Made by a program: the position numbers and the translations under genes. A DNA stretch of 20,833 nt from JBBAFB01 sp041655595 (lineage in GTDB: Bacteria > Bacillota > DULZ01), in NCBI GenBank assembly GCA_041655595.1, contig JBBAFB010000021.1, positions 1-20,833 on the forward strand, in the 5' to 3' direction. The notes under the pieces are model-generated. The model saw only the letters and a program-made list of their open reading frames with translations, was not told the DNA's origin and made no database searches. Every line of letters starts with the position of its first letter. Position 1 is the stretch's first letter. Positions 14,350-20,833 of the stretch are shown piece by piece.

Positions 14350-16518
14350 TTGGATCAGAGTCAGGAAATTGAAAAATTAATTGAAGAAATTAAAGCATAT
14401 GACCCCAGTGTGAACGGGGATTTGATTCGACTTGGCTATGATTTTGCCACTATTGCTCATCAAGGACAGAAAAGGAAATCAGGAGAAGATTATATTATTC
14501 ACCCTTTAGGCGTTGCTCAAATTTTAGCGGAGCTACAATTAGATGCGGTAACTATTACAGCCGGTTTACTCCATGATGTTGTGGAGGATTGTAATATCAG
14601 CCTAATGGAGCTAGAAAAGGAATTTGGTAAAGAGGTAGCACTTTTAGTTGATGGGGTAACAAAGTTAAGTAAAATTGCCTTTAAGTCTAAAGAGGAACAG
14701 CAAGTAGAGAATCTTAGAAAGATGTTTATTGCTATGGCAAAGGACATTAGAGTTTTAATGATCAAACTGGCGGATCGCTTGCACAATATGAGAACATTAA
14801 AGCATCAAAGTCCGGGGAAGCAAAAAGAAATAGCTGAAGAAACCTTGGAAATTTTTGCTCCTTTGGCCCACCGCTTGGGAATTTTTAAATTAAAATGGGA
14901 GTTGGAGGATTTAGCTTTAAGGTATTTGGAGGAAGAACAATATTATCAACTGGTACAGACTATTAAAATGAAAAGACAAGAACGGGAAGCCTACATGAAT
15001 GAAGTGATAGACATTCTGCAAGAAAACTTGGCTGAAATGGAGATTAAGGCAGATATTGAGGGGCGGCCCAAACATTTTTATAGTATATATAATAAAATGG
15101 TGAAGCAAGGTAAGAACCTCAGTGAAATATATGATCTAATTGCGGTTCGTATTATTGTGGATACCGTAAGGGATTGTTATGGCACCTTAGGTATCATTCA
15201 TTCCATCTGGAAGCCTATACCAGGTAGGTTTAAGGATTATATAGCGATGCCCAAACCTAATATGTATCAGTCATTGCATACAACTGTCCTCGGCCCAAGG
15301 GGTGAGCCTTTTGAAATCCAAATTCGCACTTGGGAGATGCATCGTACCTCGGAATATGGGATTGCCGCTCACTGGCGGTATAAAGAAGGTGCAACGAGTG
15401 CCGATCGGGAATATGAGGATAAACTGTCTTGGTTGAGACAAATTTTAGAATGGCAGAGGGAAATGGGTGATGCTAGGGAGTTTATGGATTCCCTTAAAAT
15501 AGATTTATTTTCTGACAGGGTTTATGTTTTTACACCAAAGGGGGATGTGGTTGAGCTGTCCGCCGGTTCGGTACCCATTGATTTCGCTTACCGTGTTCAT
15601 ACAGATGTGGGGCATCGTTGCGTGGGGGCTAAAATAAACGGTAGAATAGTTCCCTTGGATTATGAATTAAAAACCGGCGATATAGTTGAAGTTCTAACCT
15701 CAAAAACCAGCGGCCCAAGCCGGGATTGGCTGAATATAGTTAAAACATCCCAAGCTAAAAATCGTATTAGACAATGGTTCCGTAGAGAAGTCAGGGATGA
15801 AAGTGTAGCTAAAGGCAGGGAATTATTAGAGAAGGAAGCGAAAAAACATGGCTTATCCGAAGAGGATTATCGTCTGAGTTATTTAGCTGAAATAGCGGTA
15901 AAATTTAATTTTCAAGGTGTAGATGAAATGTACCTGGCTATAAGTGATGGGATTATAACCGCGACTCAGGTGGTTGTCAGACTTAGGGAGAAGCTGAAAA
16001 AGGTAGTGGAAAGCGGAGATAAAACGGCAGTGACTGTTTCTCCCTGGAAGGGGTATGGGAAACCGTCCCAGGGCATCAGAGTTAAGGGTATTGATAATGT
16101 GATGGTTCGTTTATCCCGCTGCTGTAATCCATTGCCGGGTGATGAGATAGTAGGTTATATAACCAGGGGGAGGGGTGTTTCGGTCCACCGTGCAGATTGT
16201 GCTAACGTTAACCATTATCTCAGTGATGATGCGGGAAGGATGATTGAAGTTGCATGGGATAATTATGATAATGGTAAATATCAGGTGCAAATAGAAGTTG
16301 TAGCAATTGATAGGCCCAGGTTGGCAATGGATATCATGACGGCTATTACTGATACAAAAACTATCATTAATGCGGTAAATGCGAGGGCCACAAAAGGCAA
16401 CCTTGCCACCGTGGATTTAAAATTAGAGATAAGAGGTATAGAGCACTTGGAATATATTATTAGCAGGATAAAAAGATTGAAAGACATTATAGAAGTAAAA
16501 AGGATAATTCCTAATTAA
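14350..16518 (+). CDS. relA: Rel, bifunctional (p)ppGpp synthetase/hydrolase
   Basis: This enzyme makes and degrades the alarmone (p)ppGpp in the stringent response. From TTG 14350 it has 722 residues. In order: an HD hydrolase domain (about 30-150, with HDVVED and KLADRLHNMRTL), a synthetase domain (about 235-345, with GRPKHFYSIYNKM, RFKDYIAMPKPNMYQSLHT and EIQIRTWEMH), a TGS domain (about 390-450), a Cys-rich RCCNPLPGDE region (about 590-600) and a C-terminal ACT domain (about 640-720). The intact HDxxED and the RFKD synthetase motif both indicate the bifunctional Gram-positive Rel type rather than a synthetase-only RelA. AGGTGG (14339-14344) favours TTG 14350; GTG 14341, three codons earlier, is the alternative. 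It lies 25 bases after recJ. Confidence 0.96.
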   Translation: MDQSQEIEKLIEEIKAYDPSVNGDLIRLGYDFATIAHQGQKRKSGEDYIIHPLGVAQILAELQLDAVTITAGLLHDVVEDCNISLMELEKEFGKEVALLVDGVTKLSKIAFKSKEEQQVENLRKMFIAMAKDIRVLMIKLADRLHNMRTLKHQSPGKQKEIAEETLEIFAPLAHRLGIFKLKWELEDLALRYLEEEQYYQLVQTIKMKRQEREAYMNEVIDILQENLAEMEIKADIEGRPKHFYSIYNKMVKQGKNLSEIYDLIAVRIIVDTVRDCYGTLGIIHSIWKPIPGRFKDYIAMPKPNMYQSLHTTVLGPRGEPFEIQIRTWEMHRTSEYGIAAHWRYKEGATSADREYEDKLSWLRQILEWQREMGDAREFMDSLKIDLFSDRVYVFTPKGDVVELSAGSVPIDFAYRVHTDVGHRCVGAKINGRIVPLDYELKTGDIVEVLTSKTSGPSRDWLNIVKTSQAKNRIRQWFRREVRDESVAKGRELLEKEAKKHGLSEEDYRLSYLAEIAVKFNFQGVDEMYLAISDGIITATQVVVRLREKLKKVVESGDKTAVTVSPWKGYGKPSQGIRVKGIDNVMVRLSRCCNPLPGDEIVGYITRGRGVSVHRADCANVNHYLSDDAGRMIEVAWDNYDNGKYQVQIEVVAIDRPRLAMDIMTAITDTKTIINAVNARATKGNLATVDLKLEIRGIEHLEYIISRIKRLKDIIEVKRIIPN

Positions 16519-16534
16519 GGGTGAAAATAATAAA

Positions 16535-16981
16535 ATGAAGGCGGTTATTCAAAGAGTTAGCAGCAGTCAGGTAGTTGTTGACCAACAGTTGGTGGGACAA
16601 ATCGGCCTTGGTTTAGTAATTTTATTAGGTGTTTCTAAGGAGGACACCAAGGCGGATGCGGATTATTTGGCAAGCAAAATAGTAAATTTACGAATCTTTG
16701 CTGATTCCCACAGCAAAATGAATTTATCAGTTAAAGAGGTGCAGGGGCAGCTTTTGGTGGTTTCACAATTCACTTTATGTGGGGATTGTCGTAAAGGAAG
16801 AAGGCCCAGCTTTGTTAATGCAGCAGTGCCTGAAGTAGCGGAAGAGCTTTACCAATATTTTATTCAAAAACTCACAGCAGAAGGTGTTGCAGTAGAAACG
16901 GGTATATTCCAGGCGGAAATGCTGGTGCAAATCAATAATAACGGGCCCGTAACTTTTGTTGTTGATAGCAGGGAAAACTAG
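16535..16981 (+). CDS. dtd: Dtd, D-aminoacyl-tRNA deacylase
   Basis: Dtd hydrolyses D-amino acids (for example D-Tyr) and glycine wrongly attached to tRNA, protecting translation fidelity. The 148-residue protein starts MKAVIQRVSSSQV. It has the active-site motif SQFTLCGDCRKGRRPSF (77-93) and the cis Gly-Pro motif NNGPVTF (135-141), which excludes L-aminoacyl substrates. The usual 'ADTRKG' stretch reads GDCRKG, a mild variation. The ATG at 16535 follows AAGGGTG. It sits 16 bases after relA, the normal relA-dtd order of Firmicutes. Confidence 0.96.
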   Translation: MKAVIQRVSSSQVVVDQQLVGQIGLGLVILLGVSKEDTKADADYLASKIVNLRIFADSHSKMNLSVKEVQGQLLVVSQFTLCGDCRKGRRPSFVNAAVPEVAEELYQYFIQKLTAEGVAVETGIFQAEMLVQINNNGPVTFVVDSREN

Positions 16982-16998
16982 AAAAAGGCGGTGGTAAT

Positions 16999-17619
16999 TT
17001 GATTTTAAAAAAGATTGAAGTCGGTCCCTTCAGCACTAATTGTTACCTTGTTGGTTGTTCCCAGACCTTGGAAGGTGTTGTGATAGATCCTGGTGGGGAT
17101 AGTAAAAGAATATTAAAAGAAATAGCCGATTTAGGATTAACCATTAAATACATTATTAATACCCATGGACACGGGGACCATATTTTGGCTAACAAGGATG
17201 TAAAAGAAAGTACCCATGCTTCACTGCTGATTCATGAACTGGATGGGGACTATTTATTGGATGCTAAAAAAAATTTAACCGGTATGTTTGGAAAGATTTT
17301 TAAAGGGATTCCGGCAGATCGGCTTTTAAAGGAAGGGGATCAAATCAGCTTCGGTAATAAATATACCTTTAATGTGATCCATACCCCGGGACACACCCCC
17401 GGAGGAATTTGTTTAGATACAGGTGAACATTTATTTACCGGAGACACTTTGTTTGCAGGATCTATAGGGAGAACAGATTTCCCCGGGGGATCCTATCAGC
17501 AATTAATAACTGCTGTCACAACCAAGCTCTTTACTTTAGCTGGTGATCGGCAAGTTTGGCCCGGCCACGGTCCCGGTAGTACTTTGGAGTACGAAAAAAG
17601 CCATAACCCTTTCTTCTGA
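16999..17619 (+). CDS. Metallo-beta-lactamase-fold hydrolase, glyoxalase II-like
   Basis: The 206-residue protein is a small metallo-beta-lactamase-fold hydrolase of the hydroxyacylglutathione hydrolase-like (YqgX-type) group. The di-metal site is complete: THGHGDH (55-61), HTPGHTPGG (the third His), GDTLF (bridging Asp) and the closing GHGP. The N-terminus VGPFSTNCYLV is typical of the group. The natural substrate cannot be told from sequence; a thioesterase role in detoxification is a family-based guess. TTG at 16999 follows AAGGCGGTGG (16985-16994). It is 17 bases after dtd and probably the last gene of the recJ unit, although no terminator is visible before the next promoter. Confidence 0.9.
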   Translation: MILKKIEVGPFSTNCYLVGCSQTLEGVVIDPGGDSKRILKEIADLGLTIKYIINTHGHGDHILANKDVKESTHASLLIHELDGDYLLDAKKNLTGMFGKIFKGIPADRLLKEGDQISFGNKYTFNVIHTPGHTPGGICLDTGEHLFTGDTLFAGSIGRTDFPGGSYQQLITAVTTKLFTLAGDRQVWPGHGPGSTLEYEKSHNPFF

Positions 17620-17636
17620 GTTGAAATTATATTAAA

Positions 17637-17665
17637 TTGACAATAACAAATGGATTGTTTAAAAT
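17637..17665 (+). promoter_or_regulatory. Strong sigma-A promoter for hisS-aspS
   Basis: TTGACA (17637-17642) is a perfect -35 box, and TAAAAT (17660-17665), with one mismatch, follows after a 17-base spacer. Transcription should start near 17672, giving a leader of about 80 bases before hisS. That leader contains a hairpin. Confidence 0.75.
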
Positions 17666-17689
17666 TGTAGAAAACATAAAAAGTTATGC

Positions 17690-17724
17690 AACCTCCCGTC
17701 CAAGATGATCTGGGATTGGAGGTT
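17690..17724 (+). other. Leader hairpin upstream of hisS
   Basis: AACCTCC (17690-17696) pairs with GGAGGTT (17718-17724). GTCC with GGAT (17698-17701 and 17713-17716) and a short AGA/TCT pairing can extend it inward. Only a weak T-containing stretch follows (CTTGTAATATT), so termination would be poor. It lies inside the predicted hisS leader and ends 13 bases before the real ribosome site GAGGAG (17738-17743). It could be an attenuator-type element, a weak terminator for the upstream unit, or an mRNA-stabilising fold. No T-box consensus is seen. Confidence 0.55.
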
Positions 17725-17751
17725 CTTGTAATATTATGAGGAGATGAGTGG

Positions 17752-19017
17752 ATGCTTACAACACGCCCGCGGGGTACAAATGATATTTTACCGGATGAAA
17801 TTCACAGCTGGCGCTTCCTGGAAAAAACTATTCATCAAATTTGTAAGGAATACGGGTACAAAGAAATCCGTACACCAATTTTTGAACACACTGAGCTATT
17901 TGTCAGGGGAGTGGGCGATACAACAGACATAGTAGAAAAAGAAATGTATTCATTTTTGGATCAAAGCCATCGCCAGCTAACCTTACGACCGGAGGGAACT
18001 GCCCCTACGGTTAGAGCTTTTTTAGAAAATAATTTGCAAAAACAATTGCTTCCCGGCAAGGTTTATTACTTGGGGCCGATGTTTCGTTACGGAAGGCCTC
18101 AAGCAGGTCGTTACAGACAATTTCATCAGTTCGGCGTGGAAGCCTTTGGATCTAATGATCCTGCTTTGGATGCGGAAATCATTATTTTAGCAATGGATTT
18201 TTATCGCCGGCTGGGGTTAAAAAATTTGAAGCTTCTTTTAAACAGCGTGGGTTGTCCGGAATGCAGGAAGAAGCATCGCCACTTATTACAGGTTCACCTT
18301 GAACCGGTATTGGGGGAATTATGTGACACTTGTCAAAATAGATACGAAAAAAACCCTTTGCGTATTTTTGATTGCAAAAATGTTCATTGCCAAAGGCTGG
18401 TGTTAAATAGTCCTACAATAGTGGATAGTTTATGTGAGTCCTGCTCGGAACATTTTAAGTTGGTACAAACTTATCTGGGGGAGGCTGGTGTGGTATTTCA
18501 ACTTGATCCCCGGTTAGTCAGGGGTTTGGATTATTACACACATACAGCTTTTGAGATTTTAGTTGAGGGGATAGGTGCCCAAAATGCTATTGGCGGCGGT
18601 GGCAGATATAATGGATTGTTGGAGGAGCTGGGGGGGAAATCTCTCCCTGGAATTGGATTTGGCCTGGGACTGGAGCGAATTTTGCTTGCTCTTCAGGAGC
18701 AAGGAGTTGAGTTGCAAGCAGAAGACAAGCCCCACCTTTTCATCGCTACGATGAATGCCGAAGCAAAGCTAATGGGGTTTAAGCTGCAAGCTGAGTTACG
18801 AAAGAGGGGTTTTAGAGTGGAGATGGATTATTTAGAGCGAAGTATTAAAGCTCAGCTAAAGTATGCGGGAAGGCAGGAGTATCAATTTGTTGCAATTTTA
18901 GGTGAAAGCGAGTTGGCCGATGAATCTGTGGCCCTAAAAAAAATGGAAACAGGAGAACAAATTACTATTCCCTTAGCAGAACTAAACACTTATTTAAAAG
19001 ACGCACTAAAAATTTGA
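17752..19017 (+). CDS. hisS: HisS, histidyl-tRNA synthetase
   Basis: HisRS charges tRNA-His; it is a dimeric class II synthetase. The 421-residue protein has motif 1 near EIRTPIFEH (38-46), motif 2 LTLRPEGTAP with MFRYGRPQAGRYRQFHQFG (110-128), the histidine signature VRGLDYYTHTAFEI (256-269), GGGGRYNGLL (281-290) and motif 3 GIGFGLGLERILLAL (300-314). A C-terminal anticodon-binding domain follows (about 326-421). Residues 168-231 hold eight cysteines in pairs (168/171, 191/194, 208/213, 228/231), suggesting a zinc-binding insertion. The ATG at 17752 is 8 bases after GAGGAG. It is followed 28 bases later by aspS. Confidence 0.97.
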   Translation: MLTTRPRGTNDILPDEIHSWRFLEKTIHQICKEYGYKEIRTPIFEHTELFVRGVGDTTDIVEKEMYSFLDQSHRQLTLRPEGTAPTVRAFLENNLQKQLLPGKVYYLGPMFRYGRPQAGRYRQFHQFGVEAFGSNDPALDAEIIILAMDFYRRLGLKNLKLLLNSVGCPECRKKHRHLLQVHLEPVLGELCDTCQNRYEKNPLRIFDCKNVHCQRLVLNSPTIVDSLCESCSEHFKLVQTYLGEAGVVFQLDPRLVRGLDYYTHTAFEILVEGIGAQNAIGGGGRYNGLLEELGGKSLPGIGFGLGLERILLALQEQGVELQAEDKPHLFIATMNAEAKLMGFKLQAELRKRGFRVEMDYLERSIKAQLKYAGRQEYQFVAILGESELADESVALKKMETGEQITIPLAELNTYLKDALKI

Positions 19018-19045
19018 GGTACAGGCTCCTAAGGAGGATTAGCAA

Positions 19046-20833
19046 ATGGCTGAAAAGACGAAGGAATTCATTAGAACCCATAATTGCGGTGAACTTGGCT
19101 TGGATCAAGTGGGGCAGATTGTTACCATTATGGGTTGGGTCAGCAAAAGAAGGGATCATGGGGGTTTGATTTTTTTAGATTTGCGAGATCGTTCCGGAGT
19201 AGTGCAAGGCGTATTGAGTCCGGAGCAAAATGAAGCCGTTTTTAAAATGGGCGAAGCAATAAGAAGCGAATATGTGTTAGCCCTACAGGGGAGGGTTCGT
19301 CATAGACCGGCGGGTACAGAAAATATTGCCTTACAAACCCGTCCAATAGAAGTAGAAGTGGAAGCCTTAACAATTTTCAATAAAGCCAAAACTCCTCCTT
19401 TTTATATCGCAGATCAAATTGAAGTGGATGAAAACCTTCGCCTAAAATATCGTTATCTGGATTTAAGGCGCCCTGAAATGCAATCGGCTTTAATTTTAAG
19501 ACATAAAGTAGTTAAAAACATTCGTGACTTTTTAGACAAGAAGGGTTTTTTGGATATTGAGACGCCCATTTTAACCAAAAGCACCCCGGAGGGTGCCAGG
19601 GATTATTTAGTGCCCAGTAGGGTGCATCCCGGGGAATTTTTTGCCCTTCCCCAGTCACCACAAATTTATAAACAATTGTTAATGGTGGCGGGAATAGAAA
19701 AGTACTTTCAAGTAGCCCGTTGTTTCAGAGATGAGGACTTGAGGGCAGACAGGCAACCAGAATTTACACAACTGGATATGGAAATATCTTTTGCGAATCA
19801 AGGGAAGATTATGGACCTGGTAGAAGAAATGTTTTTCTACGTGTTTAAGAACACCTTAGGTGTTGAGTTAAAAAGTCCTTTTCCTAGGTTGACCTATCAA
19901 GAGGCAATGGATAAATACGGTTCCGATAAGCCGGATCTGCGATTTGGTTTGGAGCTTAGGGATATTACCGATTTAGTAGTTGATTGTGATTTTAAAGTGT
20001 TTGCTGCTGTTGCTAAAAAAGGGGGACAAGTTAAAGGTATAAAAATACCCGGTTGTGCAACCTATTCCAGAAAGGAGATAGATGATTTAACAAAACTGGT
20101 GGCTGTTTACGGGGCAAAGGGCTTGGCTTGGGTTGCTTTGACCGATGACGGGATTAAATCACCTATCGCCAAGTTTTTTAAAGAAACGGAGCTGGAACAA
20201 ATCGTTGGCCGTTTGGAAGGAAAGACCAAGGATTTGCTTTTATTTGTGGCGGATCAGCCTGCTATTGTGGCGCAAAGTCTTGGTAATTTAAGGGTGGAAT
20301 TCGGTAAAAGGTTGGGCTTGATTAATCCCGATGAATTTAATTTGGCCTGGGTTGTGGAATTTCCATTGCTGGAGTATAGCCAGGAGGAAAAAAGATATGT
20401 GGCTGTTCATCACCCATTCACTTCACCACTGAAAGAGGATGTACCACTATTAGATTTAGAGCCGTTAAAAGCTCGTGCTCAAGCTTATGATTTAATTCTT
20501 AACGGGGTTGAAGTTGGCGGGGGAAGTATTCGGATTCATGAAAGGAAGAACCAGGAAAAGCTTTTTTCTTTGTTGGGTTTCAGTCAAGAGGAGGCAAAAA
20601 GCAAGTTCGGTTTTCTATTAGATGCTTTTGAATATGGTACCCCGCCTCACGGAGGAATTGCCTTTGGTTTGGATAGATTGCTAATGTTGATGGCAGCAAA
20701 AGACACTATTCGCGACGTCATGGCTTTTCCAAAAACTCAAAGCGCCTCCGATCCCATGATGTTGGCTCCATCCGCTGTTTCAAAGGAACAGCTTCAAGAG
20801 CTAAAATTAAGGCCGGATCAGGGATTAAAGGAA
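19046..20833 (+). CDS. aspS: AspS, aspartyl-tRNA synthetase (3' end outside window)
   Basis: AspRS charges tRNA-Asp. The frame is open from ATG 19046, 6 bases after AAGGAGGAT (19031-19039), to the right edge: 596 codons and no stop. The family usually ends near 590-600, so only a few residues should be missing. Visible parts: the N-terminal OB anticodon-binding domain with WVSKRRDHGGLIFLDLRDR (31-49), motif 1 near GFLDIETPILTKSTPEGARD, motif 2 with ARCFRDEDLRADRQPEFTQ, the bacterial GAD insertion, the aspartate site PFTSPL and motif 3 HGGIAFGLDRLLML. His38 and Gly90 (in RHRPAGTEN) match the type reported for non-discriminating bacterial AspRS, which also charges tRNA-Asn. Confidence 0.97.
   Translation, partial: MAEKTKEFIRTHNCGELGLDQVGQIVTIMGWVSKRRDHGGLIFLDLRDRSGVVQGVLSPEQNEAVFKMGEAIRSEYVLALQGRVRHRPAGTENIALQTRPIEVEVEALTIFNKAKTPPFYIADQIEVDENLRLKYRYLDLRRPEMQSALILRHKVVKNIRDFLDKKGFLDIETPILTKSTPEGARDYLVPSRVHPGEFFALPQSPQIYKQLLMVAGIEKYFQVARCFRDEDLRADRQPEFTQLDMEISFANQGKIMDLVEEMFFYVFKNTLGVELKSPFPRLTYQEAMDKYGSDKPDLRFGLELRDITDLVVDCDFKVFAAVAKKGGQVKGIKIPGCATYSRKEIDDLTKLVAVYGAKGLAWVALTDDGIKSPIAKFFKETELEQIVGRLEGKTKDLLLFVADQPAIVAQSLGNLRVEFGKRLGLINPDEFNLAWVVEFPLLEYSQEEKRYVAVHHPFTSPLKEDVPLLDLEPLKARAQAYDLILNGVEVGGGSIRIHERKNQEKLFSLLGFSQEEAKSKFGFLLDAFEYGTPPHGGIAFGLDRLLMLMAAKDTIRDVMAFPKTQSASDPMMLAPSAVSKEQLQELKLRPDQGLKE

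Noticed and set aside
17666..17751. T-box riboswitch before hisS
   Set aside because: The leader is only about 80 bases and lacks the T-box sequence (AGGGTGGNACCGCG type) and a specifier loop.
17744..17932. 62-codon ORF overlapping the start of hisS in another frame
   Set aside because: It overlaps hisS almost completely, encodes no recognisable domain, and hisS has the better-placed ribosome site and full family motifs.
1..20833. Mobile elements, CRISPR arrays, tRNA/rRNA genes or defence genes
   Set aside because: Reading both strands gave no transposase, no regularly spaced repeats, no cloverleaf-like sequences and no accessory genes. Gene spacing is tight and the content is core throughout.

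Overview
The window looks like chromosomal core DNA of a moderately AT-rich, spore-forming Gram-positive bacterium, most likely a Clostridia/Peptococcaceae-type Firmicute. This is inferred from gene order (ruvCAB, a SpoIID-family gene, queA-tgt, yajC, secDF, lapA-like, recJ, relA, dtd, hisS-aspS), from strong AGGAGG-type ribosome binding sites with many TTG starts, and from the SpoIID-family protein. All 19 genes with a visible start, plus one 5'-truncated gene end, are on the + strand. I see no tRNA, rRNA, insertion sequence, phage gene or CRISPR array. Only the first and last genes are cut by the window edges.

Layout. (1) 1-285: the last 34 codons of an unidentified (possibly BofC-like) gene, a terminator and a possible promoter. 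(2) 286-8417: a tightly spaced run of genes for Holliday-junction processing (ruvC, ruvA, ruvB), twin-arginine export (tatC), molybdenum cofactor finishing (mobA, mobB), a secreted SpoIID/LytB-family protein, the queuosine tRNA enzymes (queA, tgt) and yajC. It is closed by a UUCG-loop terminator that starts in the yajC stop codon. (3) 8510-11312: a promoter with both hexamers at consensus drives secD, secF and a LapA-domain membrane protein, ending in a second clear terminator. (4) 11354-17619: a promoter with a consensus -10 precedes a very long recJ, a bifunctional (p)ppGpp synthetase/hydrolase gene, dtd and a metallo-beta-lactamase-fold hydrolase. (5) 17637-20833: another strong promoter and a structured leader precede hisS and aspS. 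aspS runs off the right edge, probably only a few codons short of its end.

How the genes work together. Most are housekeeping: recombination (RuvABC, RecJ), protein export (YajC-SecDF and TatC), tRNA modification and aminoacylation quality (QueA, Tgt, HisRS, AspRS, D-aminoacyl-tRNA deacylase) and the stringent response (Rel). The tatC-mobA-mobB trio makes sense together, because many Tat substrates are molybdoenzymes.

No clearly new system such as a defence island or biosynthetic cluster is visible. The points most worth a second look are the roughly 390-residue C-terminal extension of RecJ, which resembles a motor-dead helicase C-terminal domain; the hisS-aspS leader hairpin with a 17-codon mini-ORF in place of a T-box; the SpoIID-like protein that seems to lack the expected zinc cysteines; the split of yajC from secDF; and the non-discriminating-type signature of AspRS.
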